A DNA stretch of 64,000 nt from Lachnospiraceae bacterium (GCA_017500935.1 JAFVXW010000020.1:1-64000), one strand, 5' to 3'; counted from the stretch's first letter, positions 25,300 through 32,867 are shown. Numbers and translations: made by a program. Notes: a model not told the origin generated them from the letters alone.

Positions 25300-28194
25300 T
25301 CAGGGCCACTCTTCCAGTTTCCCAAGAGCATAACGCAGGATCAGCGCAGCATCTGTCGAAGTGATCAGCATGTCACCATCGGCATCGGCAACCGCATCAT
25401 TCACATCGTCTTCTTTGCCTAAAGCGTAACGCAGAACGATCGCTGCATCGGTACTGGTAATACTGGTATCGCCATCTGCATCACCGGTTTTCCCTTCATA
25501 CTCTTCCACAACCAGTTTAAAGAACGAAGCACCGGTTTCATAACCTGCAGACACAAACCCCTGAGCATCTTTGCCGCCGCCTTCGGTAAATCCGCCCTTA
25601 CCGCCAATATAGTAAGTACCCGGCTCCAGACCTGCGGTATTGATCGTAACAATACCGTTTTTATCCGTAGCCAGATTTTCGTTTTTACCAAGAGCTCCCA
25701 CATTCCAGCCGTTTGCATAATAAGGATTTCCTTCTTCATCCTCATATTCATCCGGAACTACCTGACCGGGAATACCGTCTTCATCTGCATTGACCCAGTA
25801 GAGCTGCTTATTGGGCTGGACAACATATTTGGTATCATAATTTCCGCTTGTACTGGTCCAAAAGTAAGTCAGCTTCACTTTCTCACCCTGATCCACCGTA
25901 ATTGTGTTTACTGTATCAGTGCCATGGTTGTACTTGTTGTTAGTATCGTTGGCAGTAAAGAAACCGAAGTTGGAACCGCTGCCCTGACCGGTGATCATGT
26001 GAACACTTACAATATCACCGCTCTGAATCTCAATCTGATCAGAGGTTGAACCCCATCCGACATAAGCCAGCGGATATGCATAATTGACATAATAGTTTAA
26101 GTTTGTGCCATGATCCCAGAAATCCATAAAGCTGGAACCTGCATCCTGAGACCAGGAAATGGCTTCCTTAAATGCTTCCGGATCATCCTGATAGGAAATA
26201 CCTGTACCAACCTCATCCTGGCTGTATCCCAGATAATAAAGTTCGGTCGCTGCAATGAACGCATGCATCACTGTGACATGATCATAAGCACTTTCCGGTG
26301 TACCTTTTTTCTGCTGGCTCCGGATACTGCCGTTTTCATCCACATAACAATAAGGATTGTAATAATACTTCTCCAGACCATACAAGGACAGATCAAAGTA
26401 CGGAACGGTAAGCTCCATATCAATCATGATTTCGCCGGAATCATTAGGTTCATGAAACTCATACCATCCTTCTGTTACCGTAAAATTCACAGTCACAGGC
26501 TTAATCTTGGAAACAGCCGCCACACCGGATACCATAATCCGGTAATCCTTTTGAACGTTGGGAATGGTATATACATTTCCTTCCCCGGTCAGCTCAAGTT
26601 CATAAGGCTTTGTTCCTTTATCCAGATCACTCTGGGGAATCACTTCCTGTGCAATGACCGTAAAATCATCACCGGCCTTAAATCCATCCACAAAATCCAG
26701 CGTAAAGGAATATGGCTCATCTCTCCTGGCTGTCTTTTCACCGTTTACCCGATAGCCATATCCTTCGCCCGGAAGTTTGATGGAATGTGATCCCGGGATG
26801 ACCTGTACTCCAAAAACAGTAACTGCCAAAGGACCGCTGACATTTAAAACGGTGTAGCTGCCGTCACTGGCAGGCTCAATCTCTTCGCCGTTGACCTTAA
26901 CCGCAAAATTATAGTCATTTGTTTCATAACCTGCGTTGATCTCAACAGTAAATGAATACGCCTTTCCCTGCTGTGCCTTGGCTTCACCGCTAAACGTACA
27001 GCCATTGTGATCCTGGAAAGAAACATCATAACTTTCTGTTTCTGTACTGCCAAGCGCACAGTTATCACAAACAGTACCTGTATGCTCTTTGGCAATCTGC
27101 CAGTCAAGAACCGGATAAGGACAGCTTGATACATAAGCGTCACCAAGCAACTGGACAAAATCTTCATCTGCCATAGCCGCCGCAGTCATTGCTTCTGCCC
27201 GGTAAACAGGTTCCTGTTCTGCACTGGTACTGAAATCCGGCACACTTTTTGCAGATACAGTACCCAGAAAATAGCAGTTGCTGATCACATTGGTGGTGTT
27301 ATACTGTCTGCCGATCACGGCATAGGTGCTGCTGCCTGCGTTATAACAATTCTGAACCTTCACACCGTTGTTTAAATGTCCTGCAATACCGGCTACTGCT
27401 GTGCTGCCTGTCACACGGCCGGTGTTATAGCTGTTTTTGATGTGATTGTCACCCTTATACCCCTGGTGCCAGCCGACAATACCGCCGACACATTCATTAC
27501 CGTGGATATTTCCGTTATTATAACAGCCCTCAATCCGGGTACTGATATAGCAGGCACTGCCCATAATACCGCCCACATAGTCATTGGCAGTAATACTGGC
27601 CTCATTGCCGCAGTTTTCGATCAGTACATCATTATAGAAGGTAGTGCCTTGCTGGCTGTATCTTACGGAACCAACGATACCGCCGACATAATTCTCTCTT
27701 GTGTTGGTAACCGTTGCCCTGTTGATACATCCGAAAATGTGTGTAAATGTCACATCATGTGCAATAGGAGTACGACGGACACTTCCGGCAGTTTTTACAT
27801 TCTGAATCGTTACAATGGCGTCAGATGTACCTTTCACAAAGCCAAACATGCCCCAGTTAGCCTCCTTAAAGGTAACTGTATGCCCCTGACCATCGAATGA
27901 TCCGGAAAATGGATAGTGATTGATACCGATACCGGGCCAGCTTGTCTGTTCTGTCAGATCAATATCTTCTGTCAGTACACCGCTGATACCCGTATTACCT
28001 CCGTTTACCTCTTGGGCAAACCAAAGCAGTTCTTCCGCGGTGCCAATCTGATAACAGTCATCCACAAGATCCGGTATTTCTGCTTCTGTACTTCCGCTTT
28101 TGACCGCCGCTGCATCAGCTTTGGTTCCAAAAACAGAAAAACTTCCCATCACCATGACAAGCGCAAGGATCAGGGCAAAAATGCGTTTACTCAC
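25300..28194 (-). CDS. GLUG-repeat, DUF4430-like, dockerin protein; first operon gene
   Basis: 964 residues, starting at GTG 28194 with AAGGAGG eight bases upstream. Signal peptide (ending TKADAA), then a right-handed beta-helix-type region with GLUG motifs (about 45-330; YVGGIVGSVRYS, CVGGIVGWHQGY, AVAGIAGHLNNG). Beta repeats follow, then a region of about 230 residues (about 600-850) with FMDFWDHGTNLNYYVNYAYP and DQIEIQSGDIVSVHMITG that reads like a divergent DUF4430 domain. The C-terminus is a well-formed dockerin (GDADGDTSITSTDAAIVLRY; ADADGDMLITSTDAALILRY). It is the first gene after three tandem cobalamin riboswitches and so is under their most direct control. Probable secreted ligand-binding subunit; ligand not proven. 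Confidence 0.75.
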   Translation of the reverse strand: MSKRIFALILALVMVMGSFSVFGTKADAAAVKSGSTEAEIPDLVDDCYQIGTAEELLWFAQEVNGGNTGISGVLTEDIDLTEQTSWPGIGINHYPFSGSFDGQGHTVTFKEANWGMFGFVKGTSDAIVTIQNVKTAGSVRRTPIAHDVTFTHIFGCINRATVTNTRENYVGGIVGSVRYSQQGTTFYNDVLIENCGNEASITANDYVGGIMGSACYISTRIEGCYNNGNIHGNECVGGIVGWHQGYKGDNHIKNSYNTGRVTGSTAVAGIAGHLNNGVKVQNCYNAGSSTYAVIGRQYNTTNVISNCYFLGTVSAKSVPDFSTSAEQEPVYRAEAMTAAAMADEDFVQLLGDAYVSSCPYPVLDWQIAKEHTGTVCDNCALGSTETESYDVSFQDHNGCTFSGEAKAQQGKAYSFTVEINAGYETNDYNFAVKVNGEEIEPASDGSYTVLNVSGPLAVTVFGVQVIPGSHSIKLPGEGYGYRVNGEKTARRDEPYSFTLDFVDGFKAGDDFTVIAQEVIPQSDLDKGTKPYELELTGEGNVYTIPNVQKDYRIMVSGVAAVSKIKPVTVNFTVTEGWYEFHEPNDSGEIMIDMELTVPYFDLSLYGLEKYYYNPYCYVDENGSIRSQQKKGTPESAYDHVTVMHAFIAATELYYLGYSQDEVGTGISYQDDPEAFKEAISWSQDAGSSFMDFWDHGTNLNYYVNYAYPLAYVGWGSTSDQIEIQSGDIVSVHMITGQGSGSNFGFFTANDTNNKYNHGTDTVNTITVDQGEKVKLTYFWTSTSGNYDTKYVVQPNKQLYWVNADEDGIPGQVVPDEYEDEEGNPYYANGWNVGALGKNENLATDKNGIVTINTAGLEPGTYYIGGKGGFTEGGGKDAQGFVSAGYETGASFFKLVVEEYEGKTGDADGDTSITSTDAAIVLRYALGKEDDVNDAVADADGDMLITSTDAALILRYALGKLEEWP

Positions 28195-28202
28195 GCAAAA
28201 TA

Positions 28203-28254
28203 CCTCCTTAAATCATAAAAATATCTATCAGATCGCCAAAAGGCGCAAAGGTGG
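28203..28254 (-). promoter_or_regulatory. Ribosome site and possible sequestering partner
   Basis: The minus-strand ribosome site AAGGAGG (28203-28209) of the first operon gene can pair, with one mismatch, to CCACCTT at 28248-28254 between it and riboswitch R1. As no clear terminator follows R1, translational control by sequestering this site is plausible. Confidence 0.35.
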
Positions 28255-28328
28255 GGAGCCCGGCTGATACCGTCAGTTCTGAAAAGACCGGACAGTATTT
28301 AGCTTAGGCTGCATATGTAATGCAGTTC

Positions 28329-28525
28329 GTAGGTCTTCTGACTTATACGTTCAGAGAGTTCTCTCAGCGCCTGCCTTTTGCCTTCTCAGGTTTTACCCCA
28401 ATGACCTGCTTTCGCAGAAAAAAGACAGCCTCCGTACATACAGCACCTCGGATTTTTATCCGCCGTGTTCCGGATTCTCACCGGATTCCCTTGTTCAGCT
28501 GAACAAGAATGCGTGTCTTTTGTTT
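28329..28525 (-). promoter_or_regulatory. Cobalamin riboswitch R1 (third in tandem)
   Basis: Minus-strand sequence shows the B12-box order: GGGAATCCGGTGAGAATCC, then GTGCTGTATGTACGGAGG, the loop GCGAAAGCAGGTCATTGGGG, CTGAGAAGGC and the closing AAGTCAGAAGACCTAC. This is the cobalamin riboswitch aptamer. It lies 135 bases upstream of the first operon gene. No strong intrinsic terminator was seen between it and that gene. Confidence 0.93.
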
Positions 28526-28570
28526 CCAATCGGTCGCGCATCAGCCACAAACTAAGCCGGATATCTATTT

Positions 28571-28590
28571 AAAACCGCCAAAAGCGGCGG
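28571..28590 (-). terminator. Weak terminator-like hairpin between R2 and R1
   Basis: On the minus strand CCGCC-GCTTTT-GGCGG is followed by TTTTAAA. The stem is only 5 bp and the U-run short, so it is weak; it may be a backup stop or a structural spacer between riboswitches. Confidence 0.4.
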
Positions 28591-28640
28591 AATTCCTCAT
28601 TATTTTGCACAAGCAGCCTCGTATTATCGTTTTTTACCAT

Positions 28641-28675
28641 AAAAAAACGACAGCAAATAAACATTCGCTGCCGTT
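28641..28675 (-). terminator. Terminator of cobalamin riboswitch R2
   Basis: On the minus strand AACGGCAGCGAAT and ATTTGCTGTCGTT form a long stem with G-U pairs, directly followed by seven T residues (28641-28647 on the plus strand as A). It sits about 70 bases downstream of R2, the position of an expression-platform terminator. Confidence 0.85.
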
Positions 28676-28746
28676 TTCTGCTTTTTATACAAAGCCAATA
28701 ACCCCTTTGCCCATCGCACGGGTACAAAGGAGTCTCTTTCATTCCA

Positions 28747-28905
28747 GTAGGTCTTCTGACTTATGTCTCAAACAATGATCTGCCTGCCTTCTCAGAAAAA
28801 TCCAATGACTGACTTTCGTCAACGACAAACCATCTCGACACTTACAGCGCCGGCAGCGCGGGGACTTACACCCCATTCTCTTATTCAGCCAGGTACTCGT
28901 CATGC
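28747..28905 (-). promoter_or_regulatory. Cobalamin riboswitch R2 (second in tandem)
   Basis: The minus strand shows GGGGTGTAAGTCCCCGCGC, GCGCTGTAAGTGTCGAG, GACGAAAGTCAGTCATTGG, CTGAGAAGGCAGGC and AAGTCAGAAGACCTAC in the cobalamin aptamer order. It is followed by its own hairpin and U-run at 28641-28675, so it probably acts by premature termination. Confidence 0.9.
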
Positions 28906-28949
28906 GCTATACCCGGCCACTGGAACTAACTATTTATTTTTTTAATAAC

Positions 28950-29001
28950 AAAAAAGGTTATGGCGTTCTTACCTATATAAAGGCAGAATATCACCATAAC
29001 C
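28950..29001 (-). terminator. Terminator of cobalamin riboswitch R3
   Basis: The minus strand has GGTTATGGTG pairing with CGCCATAACC, followed at once by TTTTTT. It starts 29 bases after the end of aptamer R3, fitting a ligand-controlled terminator. Confidence 0.85.
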
Positions 29002-29029
29002 ATTCCTGGCAAGTATTCTATCGACCACA

Positions 29030-29195
29030 GCAGTTCTCCCGACTTGCATCTCAAACGAAGAAAGATCCTGCCTTCTCAGGTTGCCCCAATGACTGGCTTT
29101 CGCCAACGAATCTTTTTCTCGATGCCCACGGTATTGGTTAATGCGGGGATTTGGATAAAATCCTGACCCCATTCCCTTATGTAGCTCCAAAGCCT
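29030..29195 (-). promoter_or_regulatory. Cobalamin riboswitch R3 (first in tandem)
   Basis: The minus strand has AAGGGAATGGGGTCAGG, AAATCCCCGC, a variant core ACCGTGGGCATCGAG, then TTGGCGAAAGCCAGTCATTG, CTGAGAAGGCAGG and AAGTCGGGAGAACTGC. The core and closing sequences deviate from R1, R2 and R4 (CGGGAGAACTGC instead of CAGAAGACCTAC), so its corrinoid preference or affinity may differ. A terminator follows. Confidence 0.85.
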
Positions 29196-29243
29196 GACTT
29201 TTGTCTTTACAGCAAGGGAGCCTCTGTGCAATTTTCCGAGTTC

Positions 29244-29272
29244 ATTATAATTGATTTACTTTTAGATTACAA
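29244..29272 (-). promoter_or_regulatory. Promoter of the corrinoid operon leader
   Basis: On the minus strand TTGTAA (29267-29272) and TATAAT (29244-29249) are separated by exactly 17 bases. It lies about 50 bases upstream of riboswitch R3 and downstream of the preceding small gene, so it probably starts the tandem-riboswitch transcript. Confidence 0.75.
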
Positions 29273-29298
29273 TAACATATTTTCAGAATATGTATCGC

Positions 29299-29475
29299 TT
29301 ATTCCTGTTTCACAGGCTTTAATCCCGCATTTTCCAATGCTCTGGGCCACGGTCCCAGCACAGACTTGATAAACTGGATATCCCGCATTTCAAAATCCGC
29401 TTTTTTCGGGATTCTGCCCAGTTCTTCTGCCTTTCTGCGAAGCAGGAATGTTGCATACTGTTTTTTATTCATCAT
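29299..29475 (-). CDS. Tiny HNH-repeat (homing-endonuclease-associated) protein
   Basis: 58 residues starting MMNKKQYATFLLRRKAEELG. The pattern ELGRIPKKADFEM followed by VLGPWPRALENAGL matches the small helix-turn-helix-like repeat that accompanies homing endonucleases and also occurs as stand-alone tiny proteins. There is no nuclease domain. It begins 9 bases after the cysteine-rich small-domain gene, without a strong ribosome site, suggesting coupling. Being the last gene of the R4-controlled unit, it ends just before the promoter of the tandem riboswitch leader. Possible DNA- or RNA-binding role; function unknown. Confidence 0.65.
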   Translation of the reverse strand: MMNKKQYATFLLRRKAEELGRIPKKADFEMRDIQFIKSVLGPWPRALENAGLKPVKQE

Positions 29476-29484
29476 CTATTGCTG

Positions 29485-29781
29485 TTATTTATGTGACTGT
29501 ACTTTTTTATTCATACTTCTGTTCTTCTTCTCCACATCCACGATCTGACTGAATTTATCATTCACATGATCATATCCTTCCGGGGTATGCGGCTTTAAAC
29601 ATGCAGAACAGTCCTTGATTCCCTTGGAGGTATATGTATAATCCCCGCCGCAGTCTTCCAGTACATACAAAGGACAATAGCAAAACATACAGCTGAATTC
29701 CCTGTCATCTGCAATATCATGGCATGGAAAAAAACTGCAGCTTCTGTTCTGAAAAAAACGCTCCGAATTTTCTCTAATCAC
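29485..29781 (-). CDS. Cysteine-rich small domain protein
   Basis: About 98 residues from a GTG at 29781 (AAGGGG six to seven bases upstream; a longer frame overlaps the DUF2284 gene deeply). The core, RFFQNRSCSFFPCHD ... CMFCYCPLYVLEDCGG ... GIKDCSACLKPH, matches the cysteine-rich small domain family (probable metal-binding), which is repeatedly found beside or fused to cobalamin biosynthesis proteins in Clostridia and archaea. It follows the DUF2284 gene closely under riboswitch R4. At least eight cysteines could bind zinc or a metal cluster. Its biochemical role is unknown. Confidence 0.82.
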   Translation of the reverse strand: MIRENSERFFQNRSCSFFPCHDIADDREFSCMFCYCPLYVLEDCGGDYTYTSKGIKDCSACLKPHTPEGYDHVNDKFSQIVDVEKKNRSMNKKVQSHK

Positions 29782-29798
29782 TGTTTTCCCCTTATTTT

Positions 29799-30335
29799 TC
29801 AAGCAATCGCGATCATCCCAAACATAAACAGCTTTTCCGGTATCCAAGCAAATTCCAGATGACAGCGTTCTGCAAGCTTTGCCACATCGATACAATACGC
29901 AGAAATGCAGCTGATCCTTTTTTCAGGGAAAACGCAGGGTTCTCCGGTTACCTGTCTGCAGGGACTGCAGAAAGAACATCCTCCATATCCAAGCGTCAGA
30001 CAATTCATACCTTCCTGCCGCAATGCTTCTGCCAGTGCAAGCACTGACTTATTCAGCATGTTCCTGCCGTTTTGAATGGCTTTCTGATTCTCATAACTGC
30101 CGATTTCATAAGTCATCTGCAGTACCAGCGCTTTCTTTTTTTCCAGAAGTCTCTGATGAACCTCCTGCGGCGTCCCGCAGGCAGGGGGACAGGAATAATT
30201 CGCATCATATTTGCCGCAGCGGTTTTCTTCGCAGAATTTCCGGAAACTGCCGTCAACCGGAATGTCCTTTGTATCGATCACTGCTGCATGAAATCCGGCT
30301 TTTTCAGCCATTTTTATAAGTTCTGAATCTGTCAT
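29799..30335 (-). CDS. DUF2284 predicted metal-binding protein
   Basis: 178 residues, usual length for the family. Cysteines are clustered as RCGKYDANYSCPPACGTP near residues 39-56 and GGCSFCSPCRQVTGEPCVFP near 117-137, typical of DUF2284, which is thought to hold iron-sulfur or other metal centres. The two clusters suggest an Fe-S protein in the cytoplasm. It lies 18 bases after the TIM-barrel-like gene and just before the cysteine-rich small-domain gene, all downstream of cobalamin riboswitch R4. A role in corrinoid chemistry is suggested only by context. Confidence 0.8.
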   Translation of the reverse strand: MTDSELIKMAEKAGFHAAVIDTKDIPVDGSFRKFCEENRCGKYDANYSCPPACGTPQEVHQRLLEKKKALVLQMTYEIGSYENQKAIQNGRNMLNKSVLALAEALRQEGMNCLTLGYGGCSFCSPCRQVTGEPCVFPEKRISCISAYCIDVAKLAERCHLEFAWIPEKLFMFGMIAIA

Positions 30336-30353
30336 TTCTTTCTTCCTTTTCTG

Positions 30354-32156
30354 TTATCTGTTTGGACTTTCATAGCGTTTTTCCGTATCACGCATATGCG
30401 CCAGCATGATCTGCGCTTTCTTTTCCAGCTGCCTGGGCAGATTCTGGCTTAACAGGAAAATATCTTCTCCCACTTCCGGCTCTGTCACCACAAAAAAGCG
30501 TTCCGTTCTTCCTCTTAAAAGTGCCGCCAGCTGATATGCATTGTCGATCTCGTCACGGGCGATCTCGTTCATCCGGTAATATCTGTCATCTCCGGTGATC
30601 GGCCATACAGTCTTTAACTCTGCTGCCTCCTCTGCCTTTGTGGAATCCAGAATATACTGATATTCCGCCGCATGTGAAAGTGTATCGATCAGACAGCACA
30701 TCACCTTCAGACGGTCTTTCAACATCTTGCTGTCAGCGATTTTCCAGACCTCATTTTCACTCATATGATCCAGAAGCTGCATCGCACGTTTCAAATTCTT
30801 TTTGGCATCCTGACAGCACAGCCTGGTAATACGTGATGCAGAAAATCCGCTCAAAAATTCCATGCCCTGAATATTCACATAATCCTGCGCCTGCTGCTCA
30901 GTCATTGCCTGGAACAGATACGGGCGGTAATACTGCTTCTCTTCCTCAGTCAGAAGCTCCGGATAAGGCACCAGCGGGCGGTTGATCAGTCTCTGGCTCA
31001 CCAGCGGCATCATAACAAAGTTATCCAGCTGCAGGCAGGTCAGTTTTTCAAAGGCCACATCGATCTCAGTCCAAACCTGCAGCATTTTATCTGCGTTAGA
31101 GCATCCCGCCACCTTTTCGGCAGCCTTGGCCTGTACATTCTGAAGGTCTCTGTACGTCGGACCGCCGATTTCCAGCCATGCTTCCAATACCGCTTCATAT
31201 TCATGATGTGTGCATTCCGGCAAAAGAAGCTTCAGCCATTGAGCCTCACCCTGCTCCTGCTCCCATAAAATTTTGGAAAATGCCAGCGGGAAAGGAATGT
31301 TTTTCAACGGTCTTGCATGTTCATAGCGGGTAAAATTATACTGAAAAACAGGTCTTTTTCCCTCTTTATTCCGGCCGCTTAACAGCTGTCCGTCATGCAG
31401 ACTGCTGTAGCACTGATCCATCGCCGGATCGGGCTTCTTAAAGCCGAGAATATCGCTGGTCAGATCAATGACCATTTCTTTTCCATGATCAGCTGCCGCC
31501 TGCGTAAAAACGTCCAGAAAGCCCAGCAGACGCTTGGAAAGCGGAATATCGCGGCAGGCTGACGGTCCGTTTTCACCGACATAAAGCCCGTGGGACCAGC
31601 ACAGTCCGGTGCCGCTGTCGTTGGTGATGATCTGAATATAGGAAATATCCACATCCCTGTATAAAATGTCCATCGCCTCGCGATAGAGCATCAGCACCTC
31701 CGGATCATCCACACAGGGCGCAAAATACATATGGGTACTTCTGCGCGGATGGTCACATCTGGGGCCTCTCCAGTTGGGATGTTCCAGATACACTTCCTCC
31801 GGCAGATAAAAAGGATCGATCAGCACAAGGGCCGCCTTTAACCCATACTGCTTTGCAATTCTGGCCCGTTCCTTAAGCAGTTCTCTGTTAAGTTCTGCAT
31901 ATTCTGTATCCAGCCACGGCTTTAATGCATCGGGAACCGCAAGCTTAAACAGACTTGTCTGCAGCATTCCCCAGTTCGGATAGGGATCATTTCCCTGACA
32001 TTCCCATTCTTCCCTGCGCTTTGGAACATCCGAAATAAAAACATACTCTGCACCCAAAGCCGCTGCTCTCTGTGCCTCTTTCTCAAACTCCTCCAAAGAC
32101 TGTTCCAGATAGGTTCTTTCGTGAAAATACTGAAACATCCATGTTTTGTTTTTCAT
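30354..32156 (-). CDS. Unrecognised TIM-barrel-like protein under riboswitch R4
   Basis: About 600 residues from ATG 32156 (GGAGG about 11 bases upstream). I do not recognise the family with certainty. The N-terminal half looks like an (alpha/beta) barrel of glycosidase type (EAQRAAALGAEYVFISDVP, GLKAALVLIDPFYLP, ISYIQIITNDSGTG, HGKEMVIDLTSDILG); the C-terminal half is helical. There is no signal peptide, so it is cytosolic. It is the first gene downstream of cobalamin riboswitch R4 and its terminator and is followed by DUF2284, a cysteine-rich domain and a tiny HNH-repeat gene. A corrinoid-linked enzyme or a hydrolase is possible; neither can be shown from sequence. Confidence 0.6.
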   Translation of the reverse strand: MKNKTWMFQYFHERTYLEQSLEEFEKEAQRAAALGAEYVFISDVPKRREEWECQGNDPYPNWGMLQTSLFKLAVPDALKPWLDTEYAELNRELLKERARIAKQYGLKAALVLIDPFYLPEEVYLEHPNWRGPRCDHPRRSTHMYFAPCVDDPEVLMLYREAMDILYRDVDISYIQIITNDSGTGLCWSHGLYVGENGPSACRDIPLSKRLLGFLDVFTQAAADHGKEMVIDLTSDILGFKKPDPAMDQCYSSLHDGQLLSGRNKEGKRPVFQYNFTRYEHARPLKNIPFPLAFSKILWEQEQGEAQWLKLLLPECTHHEYEAVLEAWLEIGGPTYRDLQNVQAKAAEKVAGCSNADKMLQVWTEIDVAFEKLTCLQLDNFVMMPLVSQRLINRPLVPYPELLTEEEKQYYRPYLFQAMTEQQAQDYVNIQGMEFLSGFSASRITRLCCQDAKKNLKRAMQLLDHMSENEVWKIADSKMLKDRLKVMCCLIDTLSHAAEYQYILDSTKAEEAAELKTVWPITGDDRYYRMNEIARDEIDNAYQLAALLRGRTERFFVVTEPEVGEDIFLLSQNLPRQLEKKAQIMLAHMRDTEKRYESPNR

Positions 32157-32389
32157 GTCACAAAAATCCTCCTTGCCAATGTGGTACTTTGCAAAAAAAT
32201 GTAATCCGCCCAAGAACGCATGAACCAGTGACCGCCGTATATCAGAAAGTGTGCGTTTTGCGCACACTCCGCGCCTAAGCGATTATAATCGCATGCGCGG
32301 CTCGCGTCAGCGACAAACTTCAGTACGCGCGAGTGCGCATATAAGTTTTTTTATACGATAGGGAACTTGTTTCCTATCGTATAAAAAAA
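32157..32389 (-). other. Leader between R4 terminator and its first gene
   Basis: About 230 bases without a gene. It holds a GC-rich palindromic repeat (32247-32345; AGTGTGCG ... CGCGCGAGTGCG) also seen near 48.66 and 56.47 kb, and a perfect 17-bp inverted repeat (32346-32389; TTTTTTTATACGATAGG and its complement, 10-base spacer). Confidence 0.7.
32247..32345. repeat. GC-rich dispersed palindromic repeat, copy 1
   Basis: Starts AGTGTGCGTTTTGCGCAC and ends CGCGCGAGTGCGCATATAAG. Related end sequences occur at 48664-48726 and, shortened and inverted, at 56455-56500. No open reading frame, so probably a small non-autonomous intergenic element. Confidence 0.55.
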
Positions 32390-32418
32390 GCTGCAGCAAT
32401 CTTAAGGACTGCCGCAGC
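32383..32418 (-). terminator. Terminator of cobalamin riboswitch R4
   Basis: The minus-strand stem GCTGCGGCAGTC/GATTGCTGCAGC, with G-U pairs, is followed by seven T residues. It lies about 65 bases after aptamer R4, the expected place for ligand-dependent termination. A second short hairpin (CCAGTCT/AGACTGG, 32446-32466) sits between them and may take part in switching. Confidence 0.85.
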
Positions 32419-32483
32419 CGTTTTTTCTGCAAACAAAATAACCCCCCAGTCTTATCTCGAGACTGGCGGCATTTCCCGTTTAA

Positions 32484-32656
32484 GCAGGTCTCCTGACTTG
32501 CCTCTCATCAGCTTACGCACCAGCCTTCTCAGGGAAAATCCCCAATGACCGACTTTCGTCTTGTGTGCAGCCTCCTTGCATACAGTGGCGGTACCGTTCC
32601 GGATTCTGACCGGATTCACTATTCTCCATTGAGTCCATACGCATCTCAATGGCACT
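32484..32656 (-). promoter_or_regulatory. Cobalamin riboswitch R4
   Basis: The minus strand shows GTGAATCCGGTCAGAATCC, CCGCCACTGTATGCAAGGAG, GACGAAAGTCGGTCATTGGG, CTGAGAAGGCTGG and AAGTCAGGAGACCTGC: the cobalamin aptamer in canonical order. It precedes the TIM-barrel-like/DUF2284/Cys-rich unit. Confidence 0.93.
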
Positions 32657-32704
32657 TAAACGTATTTTTTCGTAATTTCGATAAAAGCAAACGCTTCTGA
32701 TTTA

Positions 32705-32733
32705 AGATTACACACAATCCTGCCTTTTGTCAA
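32705..32733 (-). promoter_or_regulatory. Promoter for the R4 riboswitch unit
   Basis: On the minus strand TTGACA (32728-32733), 17-base spacer, TAATCT (32705-32710). It lies about 50 bases upstream of aptamer R4 and back-to-back with the cobT promoter. Confidence 0.8.
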
Positions 32734-32798
32734 TCCGGACACTTTAAGATATGCACACTTTGTAAAATTTGCGGCATAAAGTTTTCTCTTTCGGGCAA

Positions 32799-32827
32799 TT
32801 GACACACATTCCCGGAATGCATACAAT
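32799..32827 (+). promoter_or_regulatory. Promoter of cobT-cobU
   Basis: TTGACA (32799-32804), 17-base spacer, TACAAT (32822-32827), near-consensus for the housekeeping sigma factor. No cobalamin aptamer lies between it and cobT. Confidence 0.85.
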
Positions 32828-32867
32828 AAAAAACAGGATACTTGTACCCGGAAAGGACCTGATTTTG

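Noticed and set aside
1-28194. Interpretation as a cellulosome cluster
   Set aside because: Cohesins and dockerins are present, but no glycoside hydrolase, carbohydrate esterase or lyase is encoded, while cobalamin riboswitches and ECF genes are.
28320-29190. Several short plus-strand open frames in this region
   Set aside because: They coincide with the three cobalamin aptamers and terminators and lack ribosome sites.
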